Assembly (NCBI RefSeq): GCF_000347635.1
Contig: NC_020514.1
Span: forward strand, 558,001-622,000
DNA length: 64,000 nt
Direction of reading: 5' to 3'
From: Paraglaciecola psychrophila 170
GTDB lineage: Bacteria; Pseudomonadota; Gammaproteobacteria; Enterobacterales; Alteromonadaceae
In this document: positions 45,716-54,402 of the stretch, one piece after another
How positions within the stretch are numbered: position 1 is the first letter of the stretch
Layout of the letters: each line of letters opens with the position of its first letter
Translations under genes and position numbers: made by a program
Notes under the pieces: generated by a model
Database searches by the model: none
What the model was told of the DNA's origin: nothing
What the model saw: the letters and a program-made list of their open reading frames with translations, nothing else

Positions 45716-46014
45716 ATACAATCAAGGGCTGTTTTTTGGGGATGGTTTTTGGCATGGCGTTATGTTTAATGAGCAGTATGCTTCATGCTCAAGAGACTAG
45801 TGTTATTAAGTTAGAAGAGACCATTCGAGGTAACCAAGAGCAGCCTAAAGTACTAACCATAGTGCCTTGGCAATCCCCTAAAACAAAACAAGCTTTACCT
45901 AGCCCTATTGTTGAACGAATCAATAAGACGTTTGTGCCGTTACAACGGGACGAACTGAAGCGTCAAATTCAAATTTTAAATAATAAAAATGTTATACCCC
46001 AACCCTTAGGCTAA
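45712..46014 (+). CDS. Small exported protein of the ExbBD operon, unknown
   Basis: A 100-residue protein with a signal peptide (FGMALCLMSSMLHA|QET). The mature part is 70 residues, with VPWQSPKTKQALPSPIVERINK and a basic end. Its position directly before exbB suggests a periplasmic accessory of the channel. It overlaps the preceding gene (ATGA). No recognised domain. Confidence 0.6.
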   Translation: MNTIKGCFLGMVFGMALCLMSSMLHAQETSVIKLEETIRGNQEQPKVLTIVPWQSPKTKQALPSPIVERINKTFVPLQRDELKRQIQILNNKNVIPQPLG

Positions 46015-46072
46015 TACCTAAAAAACCTGGGTTAATAGATATAATTAACAGATTACTTAGTAGGAGTCAGTG

Positions 46073-46744
46073 ATGGATTTTTTTGAAGTGGTAGTTCGGT
46101 TTTTTCAAGAGGGCGGTGCGTTTATGTTTCCTATCGCCGTTGTGTTGGCAATAGGCCTAGCGATAGCTATAGAGCGATTTTTCTTTTTAAGTTTCTCTAA
46201 AAGTGTCAATAAAAGAGCTTTTAAACAAATGGAGCCGCTGCTGAATAAACATGATTATAGCGGCGTGTTAAGTTTTGCTAGTAATGATAAAGCGCCTATT
46301 AGCCGTATTATTGGTGCAGGTATGGCGCGTTTGAATCACAGCCAAAGGCGTGAAGATATCGAATATGCGATGGAAGAAGGTTTAATGGAAACGACGCCTC
46401 GACTAGAAAAGCGCACTGCTTATTTAGCGACGCTGGCAAATATCTCAACCTTATTAGGTTTGCTGGGAACTATAATTGGTTTGATTGCCGCATTCTCTGC
46501 GGTGGCGACAGCTGACCCATCAGAAAAAGCCAGTTTGTTATCCCAGAGTATCTCGGTGGCAATGAATACGACCGCCTTTGGTTTGATTGCAGCTATTCCA
46601 CTTTTGGCTTTTCACTCGGTGTTACAAACTAAAACTACTGAGATCATTGATAGTATGGAAATGGCTGGGGTGAAATGTTTAAACGCATTGATAGCCCGTA
46701 ATGATTTGAATACCCAATCTCGTTCCACTGATGAGAATCGATAG
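46073..46744 (+). CDS. ExbB/TolQ/MotA-family proton channel subunit
   Basis: 223 residues from ATG 46073 (AGGAG six bases upstream). One N-terminal helix, then a cytoplasmic domain (ALEKRTAYL-like RLEKRTAYLATLANISTLLG). The two C-terminal channel helices are LGLLGTIIGLIAAFSAVA and ISVAMNTTAFGLIAAIPLLA. Thr in the pore helices is conserved as in TolQ/ExbB. It lies in one operon with two ExbDs and a TonB-like gene, so it should form a PMF-driven energiser complex in the inner membrane. Confidence 0.92.
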   Translation: MDFFEVVVRFFQEGGAFMFPIAVVLAIGLAIAIERFFFLSFSKSVNKRAFKQMEPLLNKHDYSGVLSFASNDKAPISRIIGAGMARLNHSQRREDIEYAMEEGLMETTPRLEKRTAYLATLANISTLLGLLGTIIGLIAAFSAVATADPSEKASLLSQSISVAMNTTAFGLIAAIPLLAFHSVLQTKTTEIIDSMEMAGVKCLNALIARNDLNTQSRSTDENR

Positions 46745-46823
46745 ATTTCTATTAATAGATAATGATCAATAGATAACGGTTCATAGAATATGCCAACAGA
46801 TTCTCCAAGCATAGGAATAAGAT

Positions 46824-47417
46824 ATGGCGGGTAAAGCTAAATTCGGGCGAAGTGGTCGGCGCATCAAACCAGAAGCTGAACTGGACATCACCTCTTTTAT
46901 GAATTTGATGATAGTACTGGTGCCAGTGTTATTGATGATGATGGTGTTCTCAAGGATCACCGTTTTAGAACTTGCTTTACCGCAGCTTGGCGAAGCAAAT
47001 GAACAAAACATTGATGTGAAAGATCAGCGTTTGGAACTGGTTGTCAGAGCCGACAATATTGCTGTGTATTATCCGCAAGGGTATTTGGTTAAAAATATCG
47101 CGGTGACCGAACAAGGTTATGATTATCCCACCTTACAAATGGTGCTAAGGCAAATTAAGCAAACTTTAATAAACAAAAATATGGATAAAAAAGCAGCGAC
47201 GTTGTTGCTGGAAGAAGATATTCCTTATCAAGTGATTGTGGCCTTAATGGATACCACGAGATCGTATCAAGATGTACTGATAGCTTCAGTTGTTGATGCT
47301 GAACTTTTTCCCGAAATTTCCTTAGGGGATGCACCTGCCGCTATTGAATCTAAAGCGGTGGCAGCAACCGAACTTATTCCTGGCGCATCAAGTGAGTCTT
47401 CTAGGAGTGCAAAATGA
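46824..47417 (+). CDS. ExbD-like protein 1, channel Asp replaced by Asn
   Basis: A 197-residue protein: short basic cytoplasmic N-terminus, one membrane helix, periplasmic domain (LVVRADNIAVYYPQGYL; KKAATLLLEEDIPYQVIVALMDTTRS). The N-terminal helix reads LDITSFMNLMIVLVPVLL. In ExbD/TolR the position of Asn27 is the invariant proton-carrying Asp (FIDVMLVL). This copy therefore cannot carry protons by the usual residue. It likely pairs with the second ExbD downstream. The C-terminus is Ala/Ser-rich. Confidence 0.85.
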   Translation: MAGKAKFGRSGRRIKPEAELDITSFMNLMIVLVPVLLMMMVFSRITVLELALPQLGEANEQNIDVKDQRLELVVRADNIAVYYPQGYLVKNIAVTEQGYDYPTLQMVLRQIKQTLINKNMDKKAATLLLEEDIPYQVIVALMDTTRSYQDVLIASVVDAELFPEISLGDAPAAIESKAVAATELIPGASSESSRSAK

Positions 47418-47980
47418 AAAAATCAGCCAGAGCTATGCGCATGCAGCGCCATCACAAACGTATGGCCAAAGACTCTAAACTCAGTTTAGTTTCTCTGATG
47501 GATATTTTTACGATTCTGGTGTTTTTCTTAATGGTTAACGCATCAGAAGTGCAAGTGTTACAAAACAGTAAAAGTGTGGAATTGCCTGAATCAACGGCAC
47601 AACAAGCAGCGAAAGAAACTTTGATTTTAATGGTCAACAATAACGACTTGATCTTGCAGGGCCAAAAATTAGCCGACGTACAGATTATTCTGAGCCAAAA
47701 TGACGATGTGATCCCCGAACTGGCAACAGAGCTGGCATATCAAATTAATCGCGCAGGTAACAGTGGCGATAAAGATGCCGATGGCAATGATATCGAAAGA
47801 GCGATTACCATCATGGGCGATAAGAATATTCCTTATACCTTACTCAAACGTATTATGCAGACATGTGCCCAAGCTGGGTTTACCAATATATCTTTGGCTG
47901 TCGAAGGGCAAGAACCTTCTTTGCAGCCCGATGCAGGCGATGTGAATAATGTGGTTGTAGCGCAAAGAGACGGACTATGA
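47414..47980 (+). CDS. ExbD-like protein 2, with canonical channel Asp
   Basis: A 188-residue ExbD: basic N-terminus (KSARAMRMQRHHKRMAKDSK), helix SLVSLMDIFTILVFFLMVNA with Asp30 in the proton-carrying position, and a periplasmic domain with IQGQKLADVQIILSQ-like strands and MGDKNIPYTLLKRIMQTCAQAG. The start overlaps ExbD 1 (ATGA), and the stop overlaps the TonB-like gene (ATGA). The Asp is intact here and lost in ExbD 1, so the two are not interchangeable. Confidence 0.9.
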   Translation: MKKSARAMRMQRHHKRMAKDSKLSLVSLMDIFTILVFFLMVNASEVQVLQNSKSVELPESTAQQAAKETLILMVNNNDLILQGQKLADVQIILSQNDDVIPELATELAYQINRAGNSGDKDADGNDIERAITIMGDKNIPYTLLKRIMQTCAQAGFTNISLAVEGQEPSLQPDAGDVNNVVVAQRDGL

Positions 47981-49050
47981 GTGCAGTCAGCATGAATGTG
48001 CACACCGCCACAATAAACAGTAAGCTGTCAGAGCCCAATGCATTTCTTACTGTGCTGCCTTGGTCTTCCAGTGAGCTTGAAAATAAACGCTTTAAAGTTA
48101 TCACTATGGTTGTTTTGTGTATCACTTTAGCCTTTGCGGCAGTGGTGAAATGGCAGGAATTACCAGAACGGGCTCGCGCTGAGAAAGAAAAAGTACCGGC
48201 ACAATTGACGCGCTTAATGACGCCCAGAAAAGTAGAACCAGCAAAGCCGAAACCTATTCCAGAGCCGAAGACGGTTGCACCGAAGCCGGCCGCACCGAAG
48301 CCGGCCGCACCTAAGGTTGAAAAGCCTAAACCTTTGCCACCTGAACCAGTAGAGCCAAAAAAGACACCGCCAAAAGAAGTCAAAAAAGCGCCTCCTAAGC
48401 CGGTTAAGGTCAAAGTGCCCACCCAAGCAGAAATAACCGAACAAGCAAAAACTAAAGCTAAACAATCAGGTCTATTAGCCTTCCAAGATGATTTGGCCAG
48501 TATGCGCGATAACACTAGCCTGAGTAATTTAGCGGATACCGAAACCATTAAAGGCGCAGGAGCCAGTAACCAAACCCAGCGTAAGTTTATCGGTAAAAAA
48601 GTAGCGGGAAATAGTGGTGGCGTAGATACCAGTGATTTGACGACTAATGTTGGCTCAAAAGGTGAGCTGGCAGGCAGGAAAAACACTGAATATGTCGCAC
48701 CTAGTGAAGGTTTAGCATCATTGGCAGCTAAACAACTTGAAATACAAGACCGTGTTTTGGGTAGCCGTCAAACGGAATCCATCCGAAAGGTGCTTGATGC
48801 TAATAAGGGGGCTATTTACGCCATCTACCGTAAAGCGTTACGCTCGGACCCTAGCTTGCAAGGTAAGGTAACCGTTAAATTAAGCATAGATCCAAATGGT
48901 GGCGTGTCTGAGGTTGAACTGGTCTTTAGTGAACTTAATTCAGAAGATGTTGAAAATAAATTACTGCGTCGCATTAAATTGATCGATTTTGGTGACCAAA
49001 ACGTGACTAAAACCCTACTCGATTATTCGTTTAACTTTTTACCCTTCTAA
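47977..49050 (+). CDS. TonB/AgmX-like energy-transducing protein
   Basis: A 357-residue protein. Residues 45-63 form a single helix (KVITMVVLCITLAFAAVV). A Pro/Lys-rich periplasmic linker follows (residues 78-150), with tandem 'APKPA' units (VAPKPAAPKPAAPKVEKP). The C-terminal AgmX/PglI-TonB-type domain is LDANKGAIYAIYRKALRSDP, QGKVTVKLSIDPNGGVSEVE and LLRRIKLIDFGDQNVTK. It would couple ExbBD to outer-membrane partners, as TonB or GltG/J do. Last gene of the operon. Confidence 0.9.
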   Translation: MSAVSMNVHTATINSKLSEPNAFLTVLPWSSSELENKRFKVITMVVLCITLAFAAVVKWQELPERARAEKEKVPAQLTRLMTPRKVEPAKPKPIPEPKTVAPKPAAPKPAAPKVEKPKPLPPEPVEPKKTPPKEVKKAPPKPVKVKVPTQAEITEQAKTKAKQSGLLAFQDDLASMRDNTSLSNLADTETIKGAGASNQTQRKFIGKKVAGNSGGVDTSDLTTNVGSKGELAGRKNTEYVAPSEGLASLAAKQLEIQDRVLGSRQTESIRKVLDANKGAIYAIYRKALRSDPSLQGKVTVKLSIDPNGGVSEVELVFSELNSEDVENKLLRRIKLIDFGDQNVTKTLLDYSFNFLPF

Positions 49051-49245
49051 GATAATTAAATATGTTTAATGAATATGTCGAATTTGCTGTGACATATCAT
49101 AAATGGCATCCCTAAATGTAGTCTAGGGAGATATTATGCTCCTTGTACTAATGGGTGAGTAGTAATATATTGTTATCAATAAATTTTTTAATTTCTCAGG
49201 AACGATAATGCACCCAACATTTCAATCCTTAGCGAGTTGTTATCT

Positions 49246-50130
49246 GTGAGCCCTGTTGAAAAGACAATTTATACAACGCTGTGTTTTTTATTGATTATGT
49301 TACAGCCTATTACAACTTGTCATGCCGCTGAAGACGTCATCAAATATGTCAATTCAAGCTCCGATCGTGACCAACAAAAAACCTATTATGTTGCTTTGCT
49401 ACAATTAGCCTTAAAAAAAGCAAAGCATAAATTTGGCCCCGCCTCTTTACAAGCTTTTGGAACCTCTATGGTATACCGACGCAAACTGATGAGTCTCAAT
49501 AGTGGCAAGCTTGATGTGATGTGGGCCATGACTTCAAAGCAACGGGAGCAAGACTTGTTACCCATTTTGATCCCTCTTTTCAAGGGACTTATCGGTTATC
49601 GAGTAATGGTGATCCAAGATACCAAGCAGCAGGAATTAACACATACACTAACTACACAGCAGATTAAGAATATGGTTGCAATACAAGGAATAGATTGGGC
49701 GGATACAGATATTCTTCGGACAAATGGTTTCAAAGTAGAAACATCAGATTGGTACAAAAGTTTGTACAAAAGTGTGAGTGAGGGATATTACGATTATTTT
49801 CCTCGGTCTATTTTAGAGCCTTGGGCAGAAATGCAAAAATATCGATTTAAAAATTTAGTGGTTGAAAATAAACATCTACTTTATTACCCGGCTGCCATGT
49901 ATTTCTTCGTACAAAAAGATAATAAAGCCTTAGCGCAGAGATTGGTGTTTGGTTTAAACCAAGCTATTGACGATGGCAGTTTTGACAAACTTCTTTATAA
50001 CTATCCGGCACATCAAGAGGCACTCTCTAAAGGAAAATTAAGTACTAGGGTTATTCATAAACTATCGAACCCTTTTCTACCTAAAACAGCTCCATTAACT
50101 GATAATCGTTTGTGGCATCAACTGCAATAA
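49246..50130 (+). CDS. Periplasmic solute-binding-like protein, unknown
   Basis: About 294 residues from GTG 49246, with signal FLLIMLQPITTCHA|AED. The protein looks like a PBP-type II fold without clear ligand motif: VIKYVNSSSDRDQQK, LMSLNSGKLDVMWAMTSKQRE and LAQRLVFGLNQAIDDGSFDK. The TTG 49237 is an alternative start. A small ORF (MHPTFQSLASCYL, 49208-49249) with an AGGA ribosome site ends in a TGA that overlaps the GTG, so translation may be coupled. No ABC partner nearby. Confidence 0.65.
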   Translation: MSPVEKTIYTTLCFLLIMLQPITTCHAAEDVIKYVNSSSDRDQQKTYYVALLQLALKKAKHKFGPASLQAFGTSMVYRRKLMSLNSGKLDVMWAMTSKQREQDLLPILIPLFKGLIGYRVMVIQDTKQQELTHTLTTQQIKNMVAIQGIDWADTDILRTNGFKVETSDWYKSLYKSVSEGYYDYFPRSILEPWAEMQKYRFKNLVVENKHLLYYPAAMYFFVQKDNKALAQRLVFGLNQAIDDGSFDKLLYNYPAHQEALSKGKLSTRVIHKLSNPFLPKTAPLTDNRLWHQLQ

Positions 50131-50172
50131 TGAGCACAATATTCGCAACAGCCAATTTGTTGGGTATTGTGA

Positions 50173-50201
50173 TTGTATCTAATCTATAACCTGCGTAAAA
50201 T
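50173..50201 (+). promoter_or_regulatory. Candidate rnpB promoter
   Basis: TTGTAT (50173-50178), 17-bp spacer, TAAAAT (50196-50201), eight bases before the inferred 5' end of rnpB. Confidence 0.5.
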
Positions 50202-50208
50202 CCGCCGC

Positions 50209-50593
<385 letters not shown>

Positions 50594-50605
50594 AACTAAT
50601 TGTAC

Positions 50606-50635
50606 AAAAGGGATGGCGCATGCCATCCCTTTTTA
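50606..50635 (+). terminator. Intrinsic terminator of rnpB
   Basis: GGGATGGC (50610-50617), GCAT loop, GCCATCCC (50622-50629), then five T's: a perfect 8-bp stem with A-rich upstream flank. Confidence 0.9.
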
Positions 50636-50788
50636 TTAACCATTATTTTAGGCCTTGGTTAATCTACAGCCTAGAAAATAATGAAGTAATTATCAGAACT
50701 GCTTACTCTAGTAAGTCTTTTAAAATAACTCCACGGCTCACGTATTGTATCTTCTGATATGCTTTCATTAATATTTTTTTTAATGCAA

Positions 50789-50819
50789 AATGCTTATAGA
50801 CTAGTAGTTTATAAGCATT
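50789..50819 (-). terminator. Possible terminator of the TonB-receptor gene
   Basis: AATGCTTATA (50789-50798) pairs with TATAAGCATT (50810-50819), a perfect 10-bp AT-rich stem. It lies about 25 bp past the receptor stop; the tail on the minus strand begins TTTTGC, only weakly T-rich. Confidence 0.5.
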
Positions 50820-50842
50820 AAATTAATATCTGTTAAGTTTTA

Positions 50843-53113
50843 CTAGAACGAATAACCCACACTAAAGGTGATTGTTCTAGGTAAAATAAAGCGCCCATTG
50901 GGTGCTGTTGGGTTACGAGGATCACCTTCCGTTAACGCATCTTCATCGGTTAAGTTCTGTATGGCTATATTCATGTTTAAGCCACTATCATTAGCAACGG
51001 TGAGTCCTAAATCAAGACTTTCGTAACCGTCTAGCACGACCGTGTTGCCGGGATCAGCGAACCTGTCATCAATAATAGATAATGTGCCGTATAACGTGGC
51101 GTAGAAATGTTCCATTTCAAAGTCATAGCTTGGTGTAACACGTAATTGAAAACCTGGCTGACGCTGGGCTTCATTACCAATGATGGTCGCATCGGCAGAG
51201 TCTACAATTTCCGAATCTTGAATGGTTGCATTCAGCGATATAGCGAGTCCATTATCAGCATAGTATGCTGCATCAAATTCAATACCCATGGCTTCGGTTG
51301 CGAATAAATTTGATACGCCGCCGGGTATAGGCGTTTGAGAGCTTTCGACTTCATTATAAAAGCCTGTTGCATAAACATTGTAATTTGAGGTAGCAAGTTT
51401 ATAACCTAACTCAAATTGAGTGACATCAGAGATGAGGTCATTGCCGTTTGAATAGCTACCGAAATTATCGCGAAAGTCATCAAAATAGGGCATTTTGCTA
51501 CCTTCACTATAGCGCGTAAACACACCTGAATCTTTTTCAAACTGCCAGTTCACACCCAGAGTATAAGCCACATCAGATTCATCATACTGAACCGCTTTAG
51601 TTATGACCCCATCCAAACCTTCATCTACACTGTACTCAATTTCATGATTTTCGTTTCTTATACCGATATCTGCACTTAGGTCATCACTAAATTTATAATC
51701 TAAAGCCGCATAAAGTGCTGTGGTTTTACCATCACCGGTGCTGTTGATATCGTAGTTCCAGCCGCAGCCAGCCACACTGATATTACATTCAATACCAGCT
51801 AGCGCTTCACCACCACTTTGCACCACGTGATACGCGTGATTACCTAATGCCCACCAGTCATTCGAAGAATAACTAGAGCTGAAAAGCCCAACCGAAGCCT
51901 TGAGGGTATCGGTTGTCTTTGTTAATGCTAAATCATTAGTAAATGATTCGATGTCTTTACGCACAACCCAGCGACCAAGTTGTTGTACCGCTGTGCTGCC
52001 ACTGTATACATTACCTGTTACTGAACCTGTAGCAGAATCACCACTATCAGCGACGGATGAGAGGGCTACCGGGTCGCCATTTGTCACTAAACCTAAAGTA
52101 TCAGCTTCACCCTTGGTAAAAGAGAAACGGTCGACAAACGTCCAGCCATCACCTAGTTCTAAGTTAATGCTTCCGCCAGAAACTGAACCATCCCAGCCAC
52201 GGCCTTCACCAAAATCAACAGCTTCACTGGTGCTATCATCTTCTGGACCGTAGTTGATGGTGGCTTGTCTGTTTAGTGTACCTAAATGTACAAAGCTGTT
52301 GTCCACACCATCTATTAAAGGTGAAGGTGTGTACCAAGTGCCATGATCATCTGTGATGCGGGTGTAAAGGTTAATTTTACCGTTGTCTAATTCTTTGGTC
52401 AGGTTGATGGTAAATTGATTGCCTTTCTCTGAGGTGAAACCAGCGTCTCTTACCCCTGAGCTTTGTTGTACGTAACCCCCAATCATGTAATAAAAGTCTT
52501 CATCTAATGCACCACTTAGTACTGCATCAATACGTTGTAACCCATAGTCTGACGTGGTGTACTTAAATGTACCTTCGGTTATTTCGCTGCCTTCTTTAAG
52601 CAAGAAATTGGTGGTTAATCCTGGTTGTCCATTGGATAATACTGAAGCGGGTCCACCCCGTAATGCATCCATGAACTGAATCGTTTCGTCAACGCGAAAT
52701 AATGTAGAGTTCTCAAGAAAAGAAACGGAAGGAGGGGTATATATCCCAACTCCTTGCAGTTGAACCGTTAAAAAAGGTGCATCGCCACCACCAGGAAAAC
52801 CCCGGACAAATACGTTGGCGCCTGATACTCCGCCAGAGCTTTCTGCCCAAACACCCGGTACTGCTCTAAAAAGCTCGGCCGTGCTCTTAGGGGCTAACTT
52901 TAAAATGTCTGCTGCACTTAATGAGGTAGAGGCATAACTCGCGTCTACCTTTCTAATTGCGGTACCACTTGCTGTACCCGTTACGATAATTTGTTCAATA
53001 AAACCTGTGTTGTTACTTTCATCTGACGCTTCTTCTTGAGCGATAACTGGGCTTGCTATGATAAATGCAATGCTGAGTGGAAGTAATTTTTTATGGAATG
53101 TTTTAGTTTTCAT
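50843..53113 (-). CDS. TonB-dependent receptor, probable trehalose/glucoside uptake
   Basis: A 756-residue receptor with a signal peptide (LPLSIAFIIASPVIA|QEE). The plug has IEQIIVTGTASGTAIRKVDAS (TonB box region), SLSAADILKLAPKSTAELFRAVPGV and ADVLRGGPASV-like ALRGGPASVLSNGQPG. The barrel ends FILPRTITFSVGYSF with the C-terminal Phe. It is minus strand, divergent from the lacI gene, with two operator-like sites in the shared upstream region, so it belongs to the trehalose regulon. It imports substrate across the outer membrane using TonB energy. Confidence 0.88.
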   Translation of the reverse strand: MKTKTFHKKLLPLSIAFIIASPVIAQEEASDESNNTGFIEQIIVTGTASGTAIRKVDASYASTSLSAADILKLAPKSTAELFRAVPGVWAESSGGVSGANVFVRGFPGGGDAPFLTVQLQGVGIYTPPSVSFLENSTLFRVDETIQFMDALRGGPASVLSNGQPGLTTNFLLKEGSEITEGTFKYTTSDYGLQRIDAVLSGALDEDFYYMIGGYVQQSSGVRDAGFTSEKGNQFTINLTKELDNGKINLYTRITDDHGTWYTPSPLIDGVDNSFVHLGTLNRQATINYGPEDDSTSEAVDFGEGRGWDGSVSGGSINLELGDGWTFVDRFSFTKGEADTLGLVTNGDPVALSSVADSGDSATGSVTGNVYSGSTAVQQLGRWVVRKDIESFTNDLALTKTTDTLKASVGLFSSSYSSNDWWALGNHAYHVVQSGGEALAGIECNISVAGCGWNYDINSTGDGKTTALYAALDYKFSDDLSADIGIRNENHEIEYSVDEGLDGVITKAVQYDESDVAYTLGVNWQFEKDSGVFTRYSEGSKMPYFDDFRDNFGSYSNGNDLISDVTQFELGYKLATSNYNVYATGFYNEVESSQTPIPGGVSNLFATEAMGIEFDAAYYADNGLAISLNATIQDSEIVDSADATIIGNEAQRQPGFQLRVTPSYDFEMEHFYATLYGTLSIIDDRFADPGNTVVLDGYESLDLGLTVANDSGLNMNIAIQNLTDEDALTEGDPRNPTAPNGRFILPRTITFSVGYSF

Positions 53114-53164
53114 TGTTGTTACCTACATGTGTGTTTGTGTTCGACTTGTAAACCATATGTAAAA

Positions 53165-53180
53165 ATGCAATCGTTTGCAA
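53165..53180. promoter_or_regulatory. LacI-type operator O1
   Basis: ATGCAATCGTTTGCAA is one base off the reverse complement of ATGCAAACGATTGCAT found at 54347-54362. It lies upstream of the TonB receptor and is centred on the CG typical of LacI/GalR operators. Confidence 0.75.
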
Positions 53181-53187
53181 TTGTTTT

Positions 53188-53203
53188 GTGCAATCGATTG
53201 AAA
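53188..53203. promoter_or_regulatory. LacI-type operator O2
   Basis: TGCAATCGATTGAA, a near-palindrome with the same CAATCG half-site, about 20 bp from O1 and close to two helical turns away. Confidence 0.6.
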
Positions 53204-53296
53204 TTATTTTCAAATAATACAAATATGCTAGAATAAAATTGTGCTTGGGTATCAGCATAAATACTTTTTTACTTACTTGTAGAGTCTGAATACATC

Positions 53297-54316
53297 TTGA
53301 AAACAGATAAAAAATTAACCCTTGCTGGACTTGCCAAACTTGCTGGCGTCTCAACTTCCACCGCATCAAGAGCTTTAAACGATAATCCCGTTATTAAACA
53401 AGCCACCAGAGATAAAATAAAAGCCTTAGCAAGTAAGCATAATTTCAGTATTAATGCAGCTGCTAGCCGTTTGCGTACTCAAAAAACCAATGTGATTGCT
53501 GTGATCCTAAATCTGATTGACCATACTGAACAAAGCATCAGTGACCCTTTCTTACTTAAGGTGGTGGGTGAATTGAATCAGGCACTTAACCATAAAGGCT
53601 ACGAATTGTTACTGTCTAATTCTTTTATGGCGTCTGACGATTGGGCAAACTATTTTCTATCCAGTAGCCGCGCAGATGGCATCATTGTGGTTGGACAAGG
53701 TAAAAGCGATGAAAAAATTGATGCTGTAGCAAGGACTGGACTGCCCATGGTTGTGTGGGGCGACCCCACATCAGACGTTGATTACACCGTTGTAGGGAGT
53801 GATAACAAGTTAGGTGGATATATTGCGACCCAACATTTAATCGACAGCGGCTGTAAAAACATTGCGTTTTTAGGTGATCCAGAGCATTTGGAATTGGCTG
53901 AACGTTATAAAGGATATCGTCAGGCTTTGTCTGAAGCAGGCGGTGTGCTTGAAGACAGGTTAACCTTATCTATTGATATTACTAGTACAGCAGCTTATGA
54001 AAAAATTAGCGAAACGATTTTACACCATGGTTTATTTTTTGATGGCATCGTCACATCAAGTGATATGGTGGCTCTAGGGGCGCTTAAGGCTTTAAAAGAG
54101 CGATACATTGGTATTCCTAGTGAGGTGGCTATCGTTGGATTTGATGATATTGCGATGGCAGAGCTGTTCCATCCTTCGCTTACCACTATCAGACAGAACG
54201 TTAAAAAAGCGGCAGAAGTGATGGTCAATCAGTTAGTTCTTCAGTTTGAAGGCAAACTAACACATTCTACTGTTATTGATATTGAGTTAATTCCGCGGAA
54301 TTCTACTCGGCACTAA
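53297..54316 (+). CDS. LacI-family regulator of the trehalose locus
   Basis: A 339-residue LacI/GalR protein. The HTH (LTLAGLAKLAGVSTSTASRALNDNPVIK) and hinge (AASRLRTQKT) are followed by the ligand-binding core: NVIAVILNLI, ADGIIVVGQG, GGYIATQHLIDSGCKNIAFLG, DGIVTSSDMVALGALKAL and TIRQNVKKAAEVMV. The TTG 53297 start gives the standard HTH position. It is divergent from the receptor gene and co-directional with MFS and trehalase; it likely senses trehalose or its phosphate. Confidence 0.92.
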   Translation: MKTDKKLTLAGLAKLAGVSTSTASRALNDNPVIKQATRDKIKALASKHNFSINAAASRLRTQKTNVIAVILNLIDHTEQSISDPFLLKVVGELNQALNHKGYELLLSNSFMASDDWANYFLSSSRADGIIVVGQGKSDEKIDAVARTGLPMVVWGDPTSDVDYTVVGSDNKLGGYIATQHLIDSGCKNIAFLGDPEHLELAERYKGYRQALSEAGGVLEDRLTLSIDITSTAAYEKISETILHHGLFFDGIVTSSDMVALGALKALKERYIGIPSEVAIVGFDDIAMAELFHPSLTTIRQNVKKAAEVMVNQLVLQFEGKLTHSTVIDIELIPRNSTRH

Positions 54317-54346
54317 ATAATAATGTGTATATAAACAAGCATTAAA

Positions 54347-54362
54347 ATGCAAACGATTGCAT
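54347..54362. promoter_or_regulatory. LacI-type operator O3
   Basis: ATGCAAACGATTGCAT lies between lacI and the MFS gene, 41 bp before the MFS start. It is a near-perfect palindrome matching O1 in reverse complement, so the same repressor should control the permease-trehalase genes. Confidence 0.85.
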
Positions 54363-54402
54363 AAATTTTGAGTTGCATATAGACTAACCTTATTATGTGC
54401 CT

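Noticed and set aside
48214..48465. Antisense ORF in the AgmX/TonB-like gene
   Set aside because: It arises from the Pro/Lys-rich codon pattern of the linker and has no independent support.
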